The translations under genes and the position numbers were made by a program. A stretch of DNA of 46,327 nucleotides from Flavobacterium sp. (GTDB lineage: Bacteria; Bacteroidota; Bacteroidia; Flavobacteriales; Flavobacteriaceae): contig NZ_JASLCE010000110.1 of the NCBI RefSeq assembly GCF_030146175.1, positions 1 through 46,327 of the forward strand, read 5' to 3'. Each line of letters opens with the position of its first letter. The first letter of the stretch is position 1. Shown piece by piece: positions 16,975 through 25,962 of this stretch. The notes beneath the pieces were generated by a model that worked only from the letters and a program-made list of their open reading frames with translations, was not told the DNA's origin and made no database searches.

Positions 16975-18057
16975 TTAAAACCACTTTTTTCTTTTAAAAT
17001 ACGTCACCATCAAAATGGCCAGTATCGCCATAATACCCAGAACCGCAAAATAACCGTTATCCGTTTTTAACTCCGGCATGTTTTCAAAATTCATCCCATA
17101 AACCCCTACAATAAACGTCAACGGCATAAAAATAACGGACACCACCGTGAGCACTTTCATAATTTCGTTCATCCGCTGACTTTGGGCCGAAAAATAAAAG
17201 TGTGAGGCACTATCCAGTGAATTGGTATCGTAGTCGATCTGCTCCAAAAGTTCGAGACATTTCTGATGCAAACGGGCAAAAAACGTATAATTGGACTGTT
17301 CGATTCCATCGTATTGATCATCGTCCTGAAAACTTTTCAGACTATATAACGCATCGCGCAACGGGATAATGGAACGTTTTAGAAAATTCAGATTTTCCCG
17401 GTTTTTTTCAATTCGTATCAGCACATCCTGTCGGTAGTTGGTTTTGGATTCGATCATCAACGCCTCAATCCGGTCTTCATAATTTTCGATGGTGATGTAG
17501 AAATTTTCGATAATCGCATCCAGCATCAGATACAACAGGTAATCGTTTTTCTTTTTGCGGACAATTCCGGTGGCGGTACGAATACGCTCGCGGATATGGG
17601 TAAAAAAGTCACTCCTCTTTTCCTGAAACGAGACGAGCATATTTCCTTTTAGAATAAAACTAATCTGTTCAACACTGATATTGTCCAGATCTTCTCCCGG
17701 TAAAATCGATTTGATATTAAAAAACAACATATCGTCCAGTTCTTCGAGCTTGGTTCTTCTCTGGGTATTCAGGATATCGCCCACGAGAAAATTTTGAATT
17801 CCAACCAATTCTCCTATCTTCTGAATCAGCCCTACATCGTGTAATCCGTGAATATTAAGCCATTTTACATCATCCTCCTGCAATCTATCGTTGAGTTCTT
17901 TTTCAACCTTATTCAGCGTAACTTTTGCATATTCTTCAAAGCGTTTTTCATTGTAAACAAATAACTGCATTCCTACAGGCTCACTGGTGTGAACACCGGT
18001 ATATTCGTAATAATTGGGCTGAACTTTGCGGACTTTACGATACTTGACTTTTCTCAC
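16975..18057 (-). CDS. corA: CorA-family magnesium/cobalt transporter
   Basis: 360 residues, GTG start at 18057. A large cytoplasmic domain with a long helix is followed by two C-terminal membrane segments; the selectivity signature YGMNF is at 320-324 at the end of the first one, and the tail is basic (KRKKWF). Homopentameric channel for Mg2+/Co2+ uptake. Divergent from hutI; followed by DUF1003. Confidence 0.96.
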   Translation of the reverse strand: MRKVKYRKVRKVQPNYYEYTGVHTSEPVGMQLFVYNEKRFEEYAKVTLNKVEKELNDRLQEDDVKWLNIHGLHDVGLIQKIGELVGIQNFLVGDILNTQRRTKLEELDDMLFFNIKSILPGEDLDNISVEQISFILKGNMLVSFQEKRSDFFTHIRERIRTATGIVRKKKNDYLLYLMLDAIIENFYITIENYEDRIEALMIESKTNYRQDVLIRIEKNRENLNFLKRSIIPLRDALYSLKSFQDDDQYDGIEQSNYTFFARLHQKCLELLEQIDYDTNSLDSASHFYFSAQSQRMNEIMKVLTVVSVIFMPLTFIVGVYGMNFENMPELKTDNGYFAVLGIMAILAILMVTYFKRKKWF

Positions 18058-18161
18058 GGCATAATAATTTTATATAAAGATAGGAGTTTTTAAAATTCCA
18101 GTTTATTTTTACAAAAATTATTTAAGCACTTATAAAAGCTGCTCTTTCAAGATAGAATCCT

Positions 18162-19400
18162 ATGAAAATTTTAATCCAGAACATCAAAGAACTACTACAG
18201 GTAAGAGAAACACCCGTAGCTAAAGTTTCCGGAGCCGAAATGGCCGTTTTACCCAAAATAGACCATGCTTTCCTATTGATTGAAGACGATCGGATTGCCG
18301 ATTTTGGTCCGATGGCAGACTGTCCGTCTTCTGAAGGCTGCAAACTGATAGACGCTACCGGTAAAACCGTACTTCCAACGTGGTGCGACAGCCATACGCA
18401 TATTGTTTATGCCGGCAATCGCGAGCAGGAATTTGTAGATCGGATTAATGGGTTGAGTTATGAAGAGATTGCCAGTCGTGGCGGTGGTATTCTAAATTCG
18501 GCTAAAAAGTTACAGGAAACCTCCGAAGAAGAAATTTACAACCAATCGAAAGTACGTTTGGAAGAAGTGATGCGTCAGGGAACCGGAGCGGTAGAAATAA
18601 AATCCGGTTACGGACTTACGGTCGAAGCCGAATTAAAAATGCTACGAGTGATCAAACGCTTATCCGAGAACTATCCGATTGCGATCAAAGCGACTTTTTT
18701 AGGCGCGCATGCTTTCCCATCCGAATATAAAGAAAACCACGAAGGGTATATCGATTTGATCATTAACGAAATGCTTCCGGCTATTGCCCGCGAAAACCTG
18801 GCCGAATATGTCGACGCCTTTCTGGAAACCGGTTATTTTTCGGTAGCCGAAACCGAACGGATTATCGAAGCGGGAAAACAATACGGATTGATCCCAAAAA
18901 TCCACGTGAATCAATTTACAGCCATTAATGGTATCGAAGCCTGTGTGAAACACGGTGCTTTATCGGTAGACCATTTAGAAATCGTAACCGACGAAGATAT
19001 CGCTGTTTTAAAAGACAGTATCACGATGCCGGTTGCATTACCAAGCTGTTCCTATTTTATCAGTATTCCGTATACTCCGGCGCGAAAAATGCTACAAGCC
19101 GGATTGCCGTTGGCTTTGGCCTCCGATTTTAATCCGGGTACCACGCCATCCGGAAATATGAATTTTGTAGTTGCTACCGCCTGTATCAAAATGAAAATGA
19201 CACCGGAAGAAGCGATTAATGCAGCGACTATTAACGGCGCTTATGCCATGGGAATTTCCGATACACACGGAAGTATCACCAAAGGAAAAAAAGCGAATAT
19301 CATCATTACGCAACCGCTTACCTCCTATTACCAGTTGCCATATGCTTTTGGCAGCAACCTGATTGATCAGGTGCTAATCGAAGGTCAGTTTATTCAATAA
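18162..19400 (+). CDS. hutI: Imidazolonepropionase
   Basis: 412 residues, amidohydrolase fold. Metal ligands H78 and H80 in CDSHTHIVYAGNR; other family blocks are AVEIKSGYGL, FLGAHAFP, HVNQFTAINGIE and ASDFNPGTTPSGNMN. It hydrolyses 4-imidazolone-5-propanoate to formiminoglutamate, the third step of histidine breakdown. The next enzyme, hutG, lies at 20433, separated by an oppositely oriented gene; hutH and hutU are not in the window. Confidence 0.97.
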   Translation: MKILIQNIKELLQVRETPVAKVSGAEMAVLPKIDHAFLLIEDDRIADFGPMADCPSSEGCKLIDATGKTVLPTWCDSHTHIVYAGNREQEFVDRINGLSYEEIASRGGGILNSAKKLQETSEEEIYNQSKVRLEEVMRQGTGAVEIKSGYGLTVEAELKMLRVIKRLSENYPIAIKATFLGAHAFPSEYKENHEGYIDLIINEMLPAIARENLAEYVDAFLETGYFSVAETERIIEAGKQYGLIPKIHVNQFTAINGIEACVKHGALSVDHLEIVTDEDIAVLKDSITMPVALPSCSYFISIPYTPARKMLQAGLPLALASDFNPGTTPSGNMNFVVATACIKMKMTPEEAINAATINGAYAMGISDTHGSITKGKKANIIITQPLTSYYQLPYAFGSNLIDQVLIEGQFIQ

Positions 19401-19431
19401 AAAAAAGAGGAACATAATGTTCCTCTTTTTT
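19401..19431. terminator. Bidirectional terminator between hutI and the coiled-coil gene
   Basis: AAAAAAGAGGAACAT/ATGTTCCTCTTTTTT, symmetrical with A and T tails, so usable from both convergent genes. Confidence 0.9.
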
Positions 19432-19454
19432 GTTGTATTGTCGTTTATCTTTTG

Positions 19455-20330
19455 TTATTTCAACGTAAAGCTGGTTTTGGATACCAATTCCGCTTTGTCG
19501 AAAATATTTACGAAGAATGTTCCGCCTTCGATATTCTCTACCGGTAAATCCTGAGCTACCTGAACGGTTTTGTTTTCATATTTCACCGTTTTAACAAAGC
19601 TGTATGTTAATACTTTGTCACCAAAAGTTTCGGTACGTTTTTCTCCCAATACATTGTTTTTGCTGTCAATGATCTGGATATAGTACGTTTTGTCTCCCGA
19701 TTTGGCTACCTGGTTTTCAGCAATGGTAAAGCTCACTTTCAATACATCAGCTCTACGCGCTTTGTCTGTATCGATTTGTTTTCCGGAACTTCTTTGTTTT
19801 ACCGCAGTCGTCTGTAAATTCAATACCGTTAATTTAGATGCTTTTTCAACCGTTTTGGCCAACTGGTCGTTTTGTGATACCAATGTATCGTTCACTCTTC
19901 TAGCGTCGTTTAATACGGTTTGTGTACTGTCGCGTTGCGTGGTTAAGGCTGCATTTTGTTTTTTCAGCCCATCATTTTCGCGCATCAGATTATCCATTTC
20001 ACGTTTTAAACGCAGGTAATCGTTTTTAAATTTTGCTAATGAAGCCGCATCGCCCTTTGATTTTTCCAGTTCTTTCTGCAATTGGATCAGTTTTTCTCTT
20101 TCTGCCGTCAATTCAGACGAAAGTGAAGTGTTATCCGCTATCGCAGCATCATATTTAGCAATCGCAGCTTGAAGCTCTTCATTTAACTTATCTTTCTCCG
20201 ACATGATTTTGTTTTCAGAAGTCTGATTATCAGTACTCATCTTGTACATATAGGCCAAACTCCCGATTAACAATAACGACAAAACAACAATAATGGCTTT
20301 TAAGCTCGAGTTACTTTTTTGATTTTCCAT
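19455..20330 (-). CDS. Single-pass coiled-coil membrane protein
   Basis: 291 residues from the ATG at 20330; a GTG two codons earlier is possible. One membrane helix (about 11-30) anchors a long coiled coil (about 32-165, heptads rich in E, K, L and Q), followed by a C-terminal beta-rich domain of about 120 residues with YYIQIIDSKNNVLGEKR and FFVNIFDKAELV. No recognised catalytic motif. Possibly a cell-envelope or division-associated structural protein, but nothing proves it. It separates hutI from hutG. Confidence 0.75.
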   Translation of the reverse strand: MENQKSNSSLKAIIVVLSLLLIGSLAYMYKMSTDNQTSENKIMSEKDKLNEELQAAIAKYDAAIADNTSLSSELTAEREKLIQLQKELEKSKGDAASLAKFKNDYLRLKREMDNLMRENDGLKKQNAALTTQRDSTQTVLNDARRVNDTLVSQNDQLAKTVEKASKLTVLNLQTTAVKQRSSGKQIDTDKARRADVLKVSFTIAENQVAKSGDKTYYIQIIDSKNNVLGEKRTETFGDKVLTYSFVKTVKYENKTVQVAQDLPVENIEGGTFFVNIFDKAELVSKTSFTLK

Positions 20331-20407
20331 AGTCACATTTTTTTCAAATTCAATTAGCTATAAAATTATTCATTTCCGTAAAATAACGAAAGTTTTATAG
20401 AAAATAG

Positions 20408-20415
20408 TATTTTTG
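20408..20415 (+). promoter_or_regulatory. -7 element upstream of hutG
   Basis: TATTTTTG, full TAnnTTTG match, 17 nt before the hutG ATG. Confidence 0.55.
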
Positions 20416-20432
20416 GATGCAACATTTTTTAT

Positions 20433-21467
20433 ATGGAAAAGCTTATCCGATTTACACTAAACGACTTAACGAAAATTACCAATCACCGTAGCGGTGAGAT
20501 AAAATTCGGAGAAAGGATCCAAACCGTACCCAAGGAAATGGATACGTTGGAATTTCTCCAAACCAGCGATGCCGAATTTGTTTTACTGGGAATTCCGGAA
20601 GACATCGGCGTACGTGCCAACCTGGGAAGAGCCGGAACTGCTTCGGCCTGGGAAAGCACTTTAAAAAGCATTGTAAACATCCAGAACAACCGTTTCTGTA
20701 AAGGCAGTCAGCTACTGATATTGGGTAGCATTGACGTTTCCGAACAAATGGAAGCCATAAAAACGTTGGACATTACGGACAAAGAAGACCGCAGGCATTT
20801 TTTTAAAATGGTCGAAAAAATCGACAAAGAAGTGTCGCATATTGTCTGTCAGATTATCAAAGCCGGAAAAACGCCAATTGTGATTGGTGGCGGACATAAT
20901 AATGCTTACGGGAACATTAAGGGACTTGCACTGGCAAAAGGAAGAGCCGTTAATGCCATTAATTTTGACGCGCATACCGATTTCCGCGCCTTGGAAGGGC
21001 GCCACAGTGGCAACGGGTTTTCGTATGCTTTTGAAGAAGGTTTCCTGAAAAAATATTTTATTTTCGGATTACACGAAAGCTATACTCCAAAAAGCGTACT
21101 CGATTCGATTAAAAAAGTAACCGAAAAAATCCGTTATAATACGTACGAACAAATTGCCGTTCGCCGGGAAAAGGACTTTGACGACGAAATGGAAATCGCC
21201 TTAAAACATATCGCTACCGATGCTTTTGGTATCGAAATCGATTTGGATGCCCTTCCGGGAATTGCGAGTAGTGCGATGACGCTGAGCGGTTTTTCAGTAG
21301 CTGAATTACGCCAGTTTATACACTACTTCGGTCAGAGTAGCAATGCTTCCTATCTACACATTTGCGAAGGCGCTCCGGATCTGGATCAGGACAAAAACAA
21401 CCATCTTGTAGGGAAATTAATCGCCTATTTGATCACCGATTTTATGAAGGCGAAGCATAATATATAA
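20433..21467 (+). CDS. hutG: Formimidoylglutamase (arginase/ureohydrolase family)
   Basis: 344 residues. Manganese ligands: H155 in GGGHNN and the NFDAHTD motif (D179, H181, D183), with a further pair in IEIDLDAL. The longer N-terminus and the location one gene from hutI fit formiminoglutamase (formiminoglutamate to glutamate plus formamide) better than arginase or agmatinase. It has its own promoter, so it is not co-transcribed with hutI. Confidence 0.88.
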   Translation: MEKLIRFTLNDLTKITNHRSGEIKFGERIQTVPKEMDTLEFLQTSDAEFVLLGIPEDIGVRANLGRAGTASAWESTLKSIVNIQNNRFCKGSQLLILGSIDVSEQMEAIKTLDITDKEDRRHFFKMVEKIDKEVSHIVCQIIKAGKTPIVIGGGHNNAYGNIKGLALAKGRAVNAINFDAHTDFRALEGRHSGNGFSYAFEEGFLKKYFIFGLHESYTPKSVLDSIKKVTEKIRYNTYEQIAVRREKDFDDEMEIALKHIATDAFGIEIDLDALPGIASSAMTLSGFSVAELRQFIHYFGQSSNASYLHICEGAPDLDQDKNNHLVGKLIAYLITDFMKAKHNI

Positions 21468-21487
21468 ACAAAACCAATATTTTAAAG

Positions 21488-21528
21488 TATTTTTGCAAAC
21501 GATAACTACTAACAGTTATCGTTTTTTT
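21488..21528 (+). promoter_or_regulatory. -7 element followed by terminator-like hairpin before the helicase
   Basis: TATTTTTG (21488-21495) is followed 4 nt later by an 8-bp hairpin CGATAACT/AGTTATCG with 6-nt loop (21500-21521) and seven T (21522-21528) that abut the helicase ATG at 21529. It may terminate hutG, or act as an attenuator or leader hairpin of the helicase message. Confidence 0.6.
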
Positions 21529-22785
21529 ATGCAATTTCAAGACTTAGATTTACTTCGCAATATACAACAGGCGCTTACCGAAGAAGGTTATGAAAACCCG
21601 ACACCCATTCAGGAACAGGCCATTCCGATCATCATGGAAGGCACTGATCTTGTAGGTTGCGCCCAAACCGGAACGGGAAAAACGGCAGCTTTCGCCATCC
21701 CGATCCTGAATTTATTACACCGAATTGTCGGATCTTCAAAGAAAGTAAAACACATTCGTACGCTAATTGTGACACCAACTCGCGAACTGGCGATTCAGAT
21801 CGGGGAAAGTTTTACTACCTACGGAAAATACACCAATATCCGTACACTGGTTATTTTTGGTGGTGTAAACCAAACACCACAGGTGGATCAGCTTAAAAAA
21901 GGCGTTGACGTACTAATAGCCACTCCGGGGCGTTTACTGGACTTACACAAACAAGGTTTTATCGACCTCCATCATATGCACCATCTGGTTTTGGACGAAG
22001 CCGATCAGATGCTCGATATGGGTTTTATTAACGATGTTAAAAAGATTATCAAACTAACACCGGACAACCGCCAGACATTATTGTTTTCGGCGACGATGCC
22101 ACTGGCGATACGCGAATTGGCCGATACGTTCCTGACGCAACCGAAATATGTGTCGGTAGCCCCAATTTCCAGTACTGCCGAAACCGTACAGCAAAAAGTA
22201 TACTTTGTTGAAAAAGAAGACAAGCGAAAATTATTGTATCATATCATCCGTAACGACAAACTTTCCAACGTTTTGGTTTTTGCCCGAACCAAGCACGGTG
22301 CCGACAACGTTGTAAAAGCCTTAAAAAAGAACGGTATTAACGCCGAAGCCATTCACGGAGACAAATCACAGTCGGCGCGTCAACGTGTTCTGGACGGCTT
22401 TAAAAGCAAAGAAGTTTCCGTTTTGGTTGCCACTGATATTGCCGCCAGAGGAATCGACATCGAGCAATTGCCGTTTGTGATCAATTTTGATTTACCAAAT
22501 ATTCCCGAAACCTACGTACACCGTATCGGACGAACCGGACGTGCCGGAAATACCGGATTGGCCTTATCCTTTTGCGGAAGAGACGAAAAACCGTATTTAC
22601 AGGATATTGAAAAACTGACCCGTCAGAAAATTAAAGTTGTGGATGATCATCCGTTTCCATGGAAAGAAGGCGAGAAAAAAGAAGAGCAGCCCGGAGCCAA
22701 AAAAGACTTCCGCAACAAAAACAAAAACCAGTCAAAATCACGTAAATCACCGGAATCCAAGAAGAATAAAAAACGTTGGTATTAG
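21529..22785 (+). CDS. DEAD-box ATP-dependent RNA helicase
   Basis: 418 residues from ATG 21529; the longer frame from a TTG at 21493 would begin inside the promoter and be translated through the hairpin. Q motif PTPIQEQAIP, Walker A AQTGTGKT (45-52), PTRELA, D156EAD, SAT in FSATMP, and HRIGRTGRAG are intact. A basic K/N/S-rich tail follows the core, as in RhlE/CsdA-like proteins, which remodel structured RNA in ribosome assembly or at low temperature. Confidence 0.95.
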   Translation: MQFQDLDLLRNIQQALTEEGYENPTPIQEQAIPIIMEGTDLVGCAQTGTGKTAAFAIPILNLLHRIVGSSKKVKHIRTLIVTPTRELAIQIGESFTTYGKYTNIRTLVIFGGVNQTPQVDQLKKGVDVLIATPGRLLDLHKQGFIDLHHMHHLVLDEADQMLDMGFINDVKKIIKLTPDNRQTLLFSATMPLAIRELADTFLTQPKYVSVAPISSTAETVQQKVYFVEKEDKRKLLYHIIRNDKLSNVLVFARTKHGADNVVKALKKNGINAEAIHGDKSQSARQRVLDGFKSKEVSVLVATDIAARGIDIEQLPFVINFDLPNIPETYVHRIGRTGRAGNTGLALSFCGRDEKPYLQDIEKLTRQKIKVVDDHPFPWKEGEKKEEQPGAKKDFRNKNKNQSKSRKSPESKKNKKRWY

Positions 22786-23200
22786 TATAAAAGAAAAAAG
22801 CAGCCCCCCTATGAGCTGCTTTTTTTTTTCAAAAAAACTAAAGATATGCAAATAAAAACTTATGTATAATAAATAAGGTTTTCTAGATAAAAAAATAAAA
22901 ATGCTGAACTGTTAGCCGCTCAGCATTTTAACCCAAAATTAAAAGAACTTCACTAACTAAAATACACCATAAATGATGTAAAAGAGACCATATTTATTAT
23001 CAACTTAAAAAGTTTAGGAACACACAGTTAATAAATCAATAAAGGGCAATATGGTCTTTTTTAAACTTACTAAATGAAAAACTCTATTGAGACAAAATTC
23101 CACATTCCTGAGCTAAAATGCAATACGTAAAAATACTGATTTTCTATCCGGTAAAACACGTGGTTTTCCCACAAACAGGGGGATTTCACCGTTAATGAAG
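22786..23200. other. Gene-free stretch with three inverted repeats
   Basis: Holds the helicase terminator (22794-22829), a second terminator-like hairpin AAAATGCTGA/TCAGCATTTT (22898-22929), and a 10-bp inverted repeat AGACCATATT/AATATGGTCT with a 53-nt loop and a T6 tail (22985-23062). No ORF of note. See findings for a possible untranslated RNA. Confidence 0.55.
22794..22829 (+). terminator. Terminator after the DEAD-box helicase
   Basis: AAAAAAGCAGC/GCTGCTTTTTT stem, 10-nt loop, then a T10 run. Confidence 0.92.
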
Positions 23201-23869
23201 TTATAATTCGGTTAATTCCTCGATTGAAATCAACTGGTGGCGAAGTGCAAAAAGAATTACACCAATGAAGTTTTTGGAGTTGGTTTTCTCCATAATGCGT
23301 TTGCGGTGCGTTTCCACGGTACGCACATTAATATGCAGCTTGTCGGCAATTTCGATACTGCTCAGCTCTTTACAAGCCATACGGATCACATCCATTTCCC
23401 GATCGGAAATTGTAATTGACGAAGCGGTAATTTTTGGTTTGTTGTTTTTCTCCCATAAAATCGCTTCCCGCAATACCATTCCCAATTCCTGTCCGAAATA
23501 GAAATCCTTATCCCGAATGCTTTTTATGGCATTTTCAAGCTGTTCCGGTTCGGAGTTTTTGGTAAAGAAACCATGTGCGCCCAATTCCATCACCTTATGA
23601 ATACTTTCTTTGGTGGTGAGTTGTGAGACGATGAGTACTTTCATTTCCGGATAATGCTTACGGATATGTTCACAGGTTTCAAAACCATCCATACCCGGCA
23701 TTTGAATATCCAATAACAATAAATCCAGTGTATGATCCTGAATCTGATCCAATAGATCGAGCCCGTTCTGGGCTTCCAGAACGACATTGGTATTTTCAAA
23801 AGAATTGATCAAAAAGGACAAACTTTTTCTAAAAAGTTTATGATCGTCCACAATACCTACTCTAAGCAC
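23201..23869 (-). CDS. LuxR/NarL-type response regulator
   Basis: 222 residues. Receiver domain 1-120 with acidic pair DD at 8-9, phosphoacceptor D54 (LLLLDIQMPGMDG) and K104. LuxR HTH at about 150-215: ISDREMDVIRMACKELSSIEIA and NVRTVETHRKRIMEK. GTG start, overlapping the end of the kinase gene by 13 bp, so it is its cognate regulator. Targets unknown. Confidence 0.95.
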   Translation of the reverse strand: MLRVGIVDDHKLFRKSLSFLINSFENTNVVLEAQNGLDLLDQIQDHTLDLLLLDIQMPGMDGFETCEHIRKHYPEMKVLIVSQLTTKESIHKVMELGAHGFFTKNSEPEQLENAIKSIRDKDFYFGQELGMVLREAILWEKNNKPKITASSITISDREMDVIRMACKELSSIEIADKLHINVRTVETHRKRIMEKTNSKNFIGVILFALRHQLISIEELTEL

Positions 23870-24633
23870 TTTTCTTTCTTTAATGTAATGGTGAAACTAT
23901 TTCCGGTTTCGATTTCATTCTGAACAAAATCGGCACCGACAATCTTTAATCGGGAGTTAATATTTTTAACGCCCGTTCCTTTTGATGTAGCCAAAAGTTG
24001 TGTAAAGTTAATCGGAATTCCGTTATCCTGTAGCGTAATTGTAAAAAAAGTGTCAGAAAGTACCATTGTTACGATCGATTCTGTCACTTTTCCATATTTG
24101 ATCATATTGGTTGTAAACTCCTGAACAATACGAAACAACTCATAGGCAACCGGAGCGGCTATTTTAAATTCCTCCTGATTACTCACCACTTTAAAATCGA
24201 TTTCCGTTTTCTTTTTCAATCCGTCCAGATAATCCGTAAGTGCTGTAACCAAACCGTATGTTTCCAATAGCGGTGGCATAATATTATAGGAAACTTTACG
24301 GGTATTTTCCAGTGCCATTTCGACACCGGAGCGGATTTCGTCAAAAATCTCCTGATTTCCGACAATACTTCCGTTTCGTTGTAAGATTGTTAAGTAATTC
24401 CGAATCGCATTCAGATCGCCGGACACACTATCGTGCAAATCGGCTGCGATACGTTTTCGTTCATTTTTTTCGGTTTCCAGAGAGGTTTTCAGTAACAACT
24501 CCGTTTCTTTCCGTTTCATTTTGTAGAAATGATTCTGGTAGTACAATACCAGCGATAGTAAACCAAAAGCCAGGAAAAGCATTCCAAGCGTTCCCAACCA
24601 AAAAGCAATTTTTATTTCTTCTGAATTCTCCAT
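23857..24633 (-). CDS. NarX/DesK-type sensor histidine kinase (HisKA_3)
   Basis: 258 residues: one membrane helix (about 9-32), a short coiled linker, HisKA_3 with H67 in ADLHDSVSGDL, and a HATPase domain with N in FTTNMIKYG, LQDNGIP and GTGVKNINSRL. There is no extracellular sensor domain; input may come from the membrane helix or from the multi-pass protein encoded just upstream, whose gene overlaps it by 22 bp. Output goes to the LuxR-type regulator at 23201. Confidence 0.92.
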   Translation of the reverse strand: MENSEEIKIAFWLGTLGMLFLAFGLLSLVLYYQNHFYKMKRKETELLLKTSLETEKNERKRIAADLHDSVSGDLNAIRNYLTILQRNGSIVGNQEIFDEIRSGVEMALENTRKVSYNIMPPLLETYGLVTALTDYLDGLKKKTEIDFKVVSNQEEFKIAAPVAYELFRIVQEFTTNMIKYGKVTESIVTMVLSDTFFTITLQDNGIPINFTQLLATSKGTGVKNINSRLKIVGADFVQNEIETGNSFTITLKKEKCLE

Positions 24634-25265
24634 ATCCCTACCATTAAAAATATATTTTTGATGATATTCAAGATTAGATTAAAAACCCAAAAATCCTCGA
24701 ACACGAGGGTTGGAGTTTGATCAATAATATCACCCATCAAAAATAGAAATAAGGTACCGGAAAAGTAGAAAATAAAACCCGATATATAGTAAAAAAGTGG
24801 AAAATTCCACAGGTATTGTTCGGACAGATTATGGAAGACGTCTTTAAACCACAGAATAACAAAAGTATAGACGAATATCGCTTCGATAAGCGACAGGTAG
24901 GAATCGCCCTTTAAATGACTCCATTTGTTCCAAACAAAGAGCAAGCCGATAAAGGTGAGCAGAAAAACGGTACCGAAAAAGTAGAAAAGTGGCCGGTATC
25001 GCTTTTTAAAAACCTTCCAAAAGAAATAAAAAAGCACAAAAAACTCCGGTAATAGATAGGCTCGGAACCAAATATCGGAATTCAATTTAAGGATTAGCGT
25101 ACAAATGAGCTCATAGGCACTGGCTATAAAAGTGAGCCAGACAAAAGGAGCTATATAGGCAGCCTGTGGAGGCAATTGCCGCTGTCGTTTCCGGATAAGG
25201 AATAGAATCAGGGGAATAAAGCCTACGAATGTTGACGTTACCGCTATAGCATATACTGGTCTCAA
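24612..25265 (-). CDS. Multi-pass membrane protein in a two-component operon
   Basis: About 217 residues with six or seven hydrophobic helices and aromatic-rich loops; family not recognised. The longest frame (ATG at 25331) cannot be the true start: that codon lies in the upstream gene's terminator, and the only consensus -7 element (25304-25297) lies inside the frame. I place the start at TTG 25265, which gives MRPVYAIAVTSTF leading into helix 1; no ATG is available nearby. Its gene overlaps the histidine kinase gene by 22 bp, so it may be the sensory input for that kinase. Confidence 0.7.
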   Translation of the reverse strand: MRPVYAIAVTSTFVGFIPLILFLIRKRQRQLPPQAAYIAPFVWLTFIASAYELICTLILKLNSDIWFRAYLLPEFFVLFYFFWKVFKKRYRPLFYFFGTVFLLTFIGLLFVWNKWSHLKGDSYLSLIEAIFVYTFVILWFKDVFHNLSEQYLWNFPLFYYISGFIFYFSGTLFLFLMGDIIDQTPTLVFEDFWVFNLILNIIKNIFLMVGIWRIQKK

Positions 25266-25296
25266 AATAGGTCCGATTGAGGTTTTTGAAATTACG

Positions 25297-25304
25297 CAAA
25301 TATA
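25297..25304 (-). promoter_or_regulatory. -7 element of the membrane protein/kinase/regulator operon
   Basis: Minus-strand TATATTTG, full consensus. A TTG lies 24 nt upstream of it, slightly long for a -33 element. Confidence 0.6.
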
Positions 25305-25310
25305 TAAACT

Positions 25311-25340
25311 AAAACCTGTCGGATTTCCCAACAGGTTTAA
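25311..25340 (-). terminator. Terminator after the 105-residue gene
   Basis: Stem AAACCTGT/ACAGGTTT with an 11-nt loop, followed on the minus strand by TTAGTTT. It lies 29 nt after the stop at 25369. Confidence 0.65.
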
Positions 25341-25368
25341 AAATTAGATTTTAAAACAGAATAGCTAA

Positions 25369-25686
25369 CTATCCCTGGAATAACGGACTGGCAATATCGC
25401 ACATATCCGGGCAACGTACCCCTCTGTCGAATATTTTACCATCCACCATATCGCTACCTTCGGCATTTACGCCAACCACAACAATATTCGGGCAGTCTTC
25501 TTCTTCGTTATAACCGTTATAGATTCGGATTCCTACACATCCCTCCTGATTTAGAACATCCTGTACATGCTCAGCTCCAAAAGCAAATGCTTTCACTCCT
25601 TTTGGAAACCTTGCGTTGTGTGCTTTCACATAGGTCATTGCTTGTTCTAAACTAATCGCTTCTCCTAAACTTTTACTAAATTCCAT
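25369..25686 (-). CDS. Conserved-looking hypothetical protein, 105 residues
   Basis: Soluble 105-residue protein, family not recognised. An N-terminal helical part (SLGEAISLEQAMTYVKAH) precedes strands FAFGAEHVQDVL, VGIRIYNGYN and IVVVGVN, and a C-terminal CPDMCDIASPL with a CxxxC pair. The pair could bind metal or form a disulfide; this is inference. It has its own terminator and is divergent from the GAF protein gene. Confidence 0.7.
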   Translation of the reverse strand: MEFSKSLGEAISLEQAMTYVKAHNARFPKGVKAFAFGAEHVQDVLNQEGCVGIRIYNGYNEEEDCPNIVVVGVNAEGSDMVDGKIFDRGVRCPDMCDIASPLFQG

Positions 25687-25962
25687 TTTGATTATATTAA
25701 AATTCTCCGCGAAATTAGGGATCGCTACTTTTTATGAAAATACCTGTAAACACGTAAATTTGTACGTATAAATACGTAACGGCAACCTTTTTTTATCCCT
25801 ACTTTCCCGGATAAAAGGTCTGCAATCAAAATAATTTGGGCAATTTTACGGATTAATCAACAGTTGAAACAGGGTGTTTATACCTGTTTTTTCGCACTTT
25901 TTTAGCTACCTCCGGAGCATCGCATTACAATATTTATTAGTAATTTTACAGCACCAAATGCA

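Noticed and set aside
21493..21528. TTG start giving a helicase 12 residues longer
   Set aside because: The TTG is part of the -7 element TATTTTTG; the family-typical start is the ATG at 21529.
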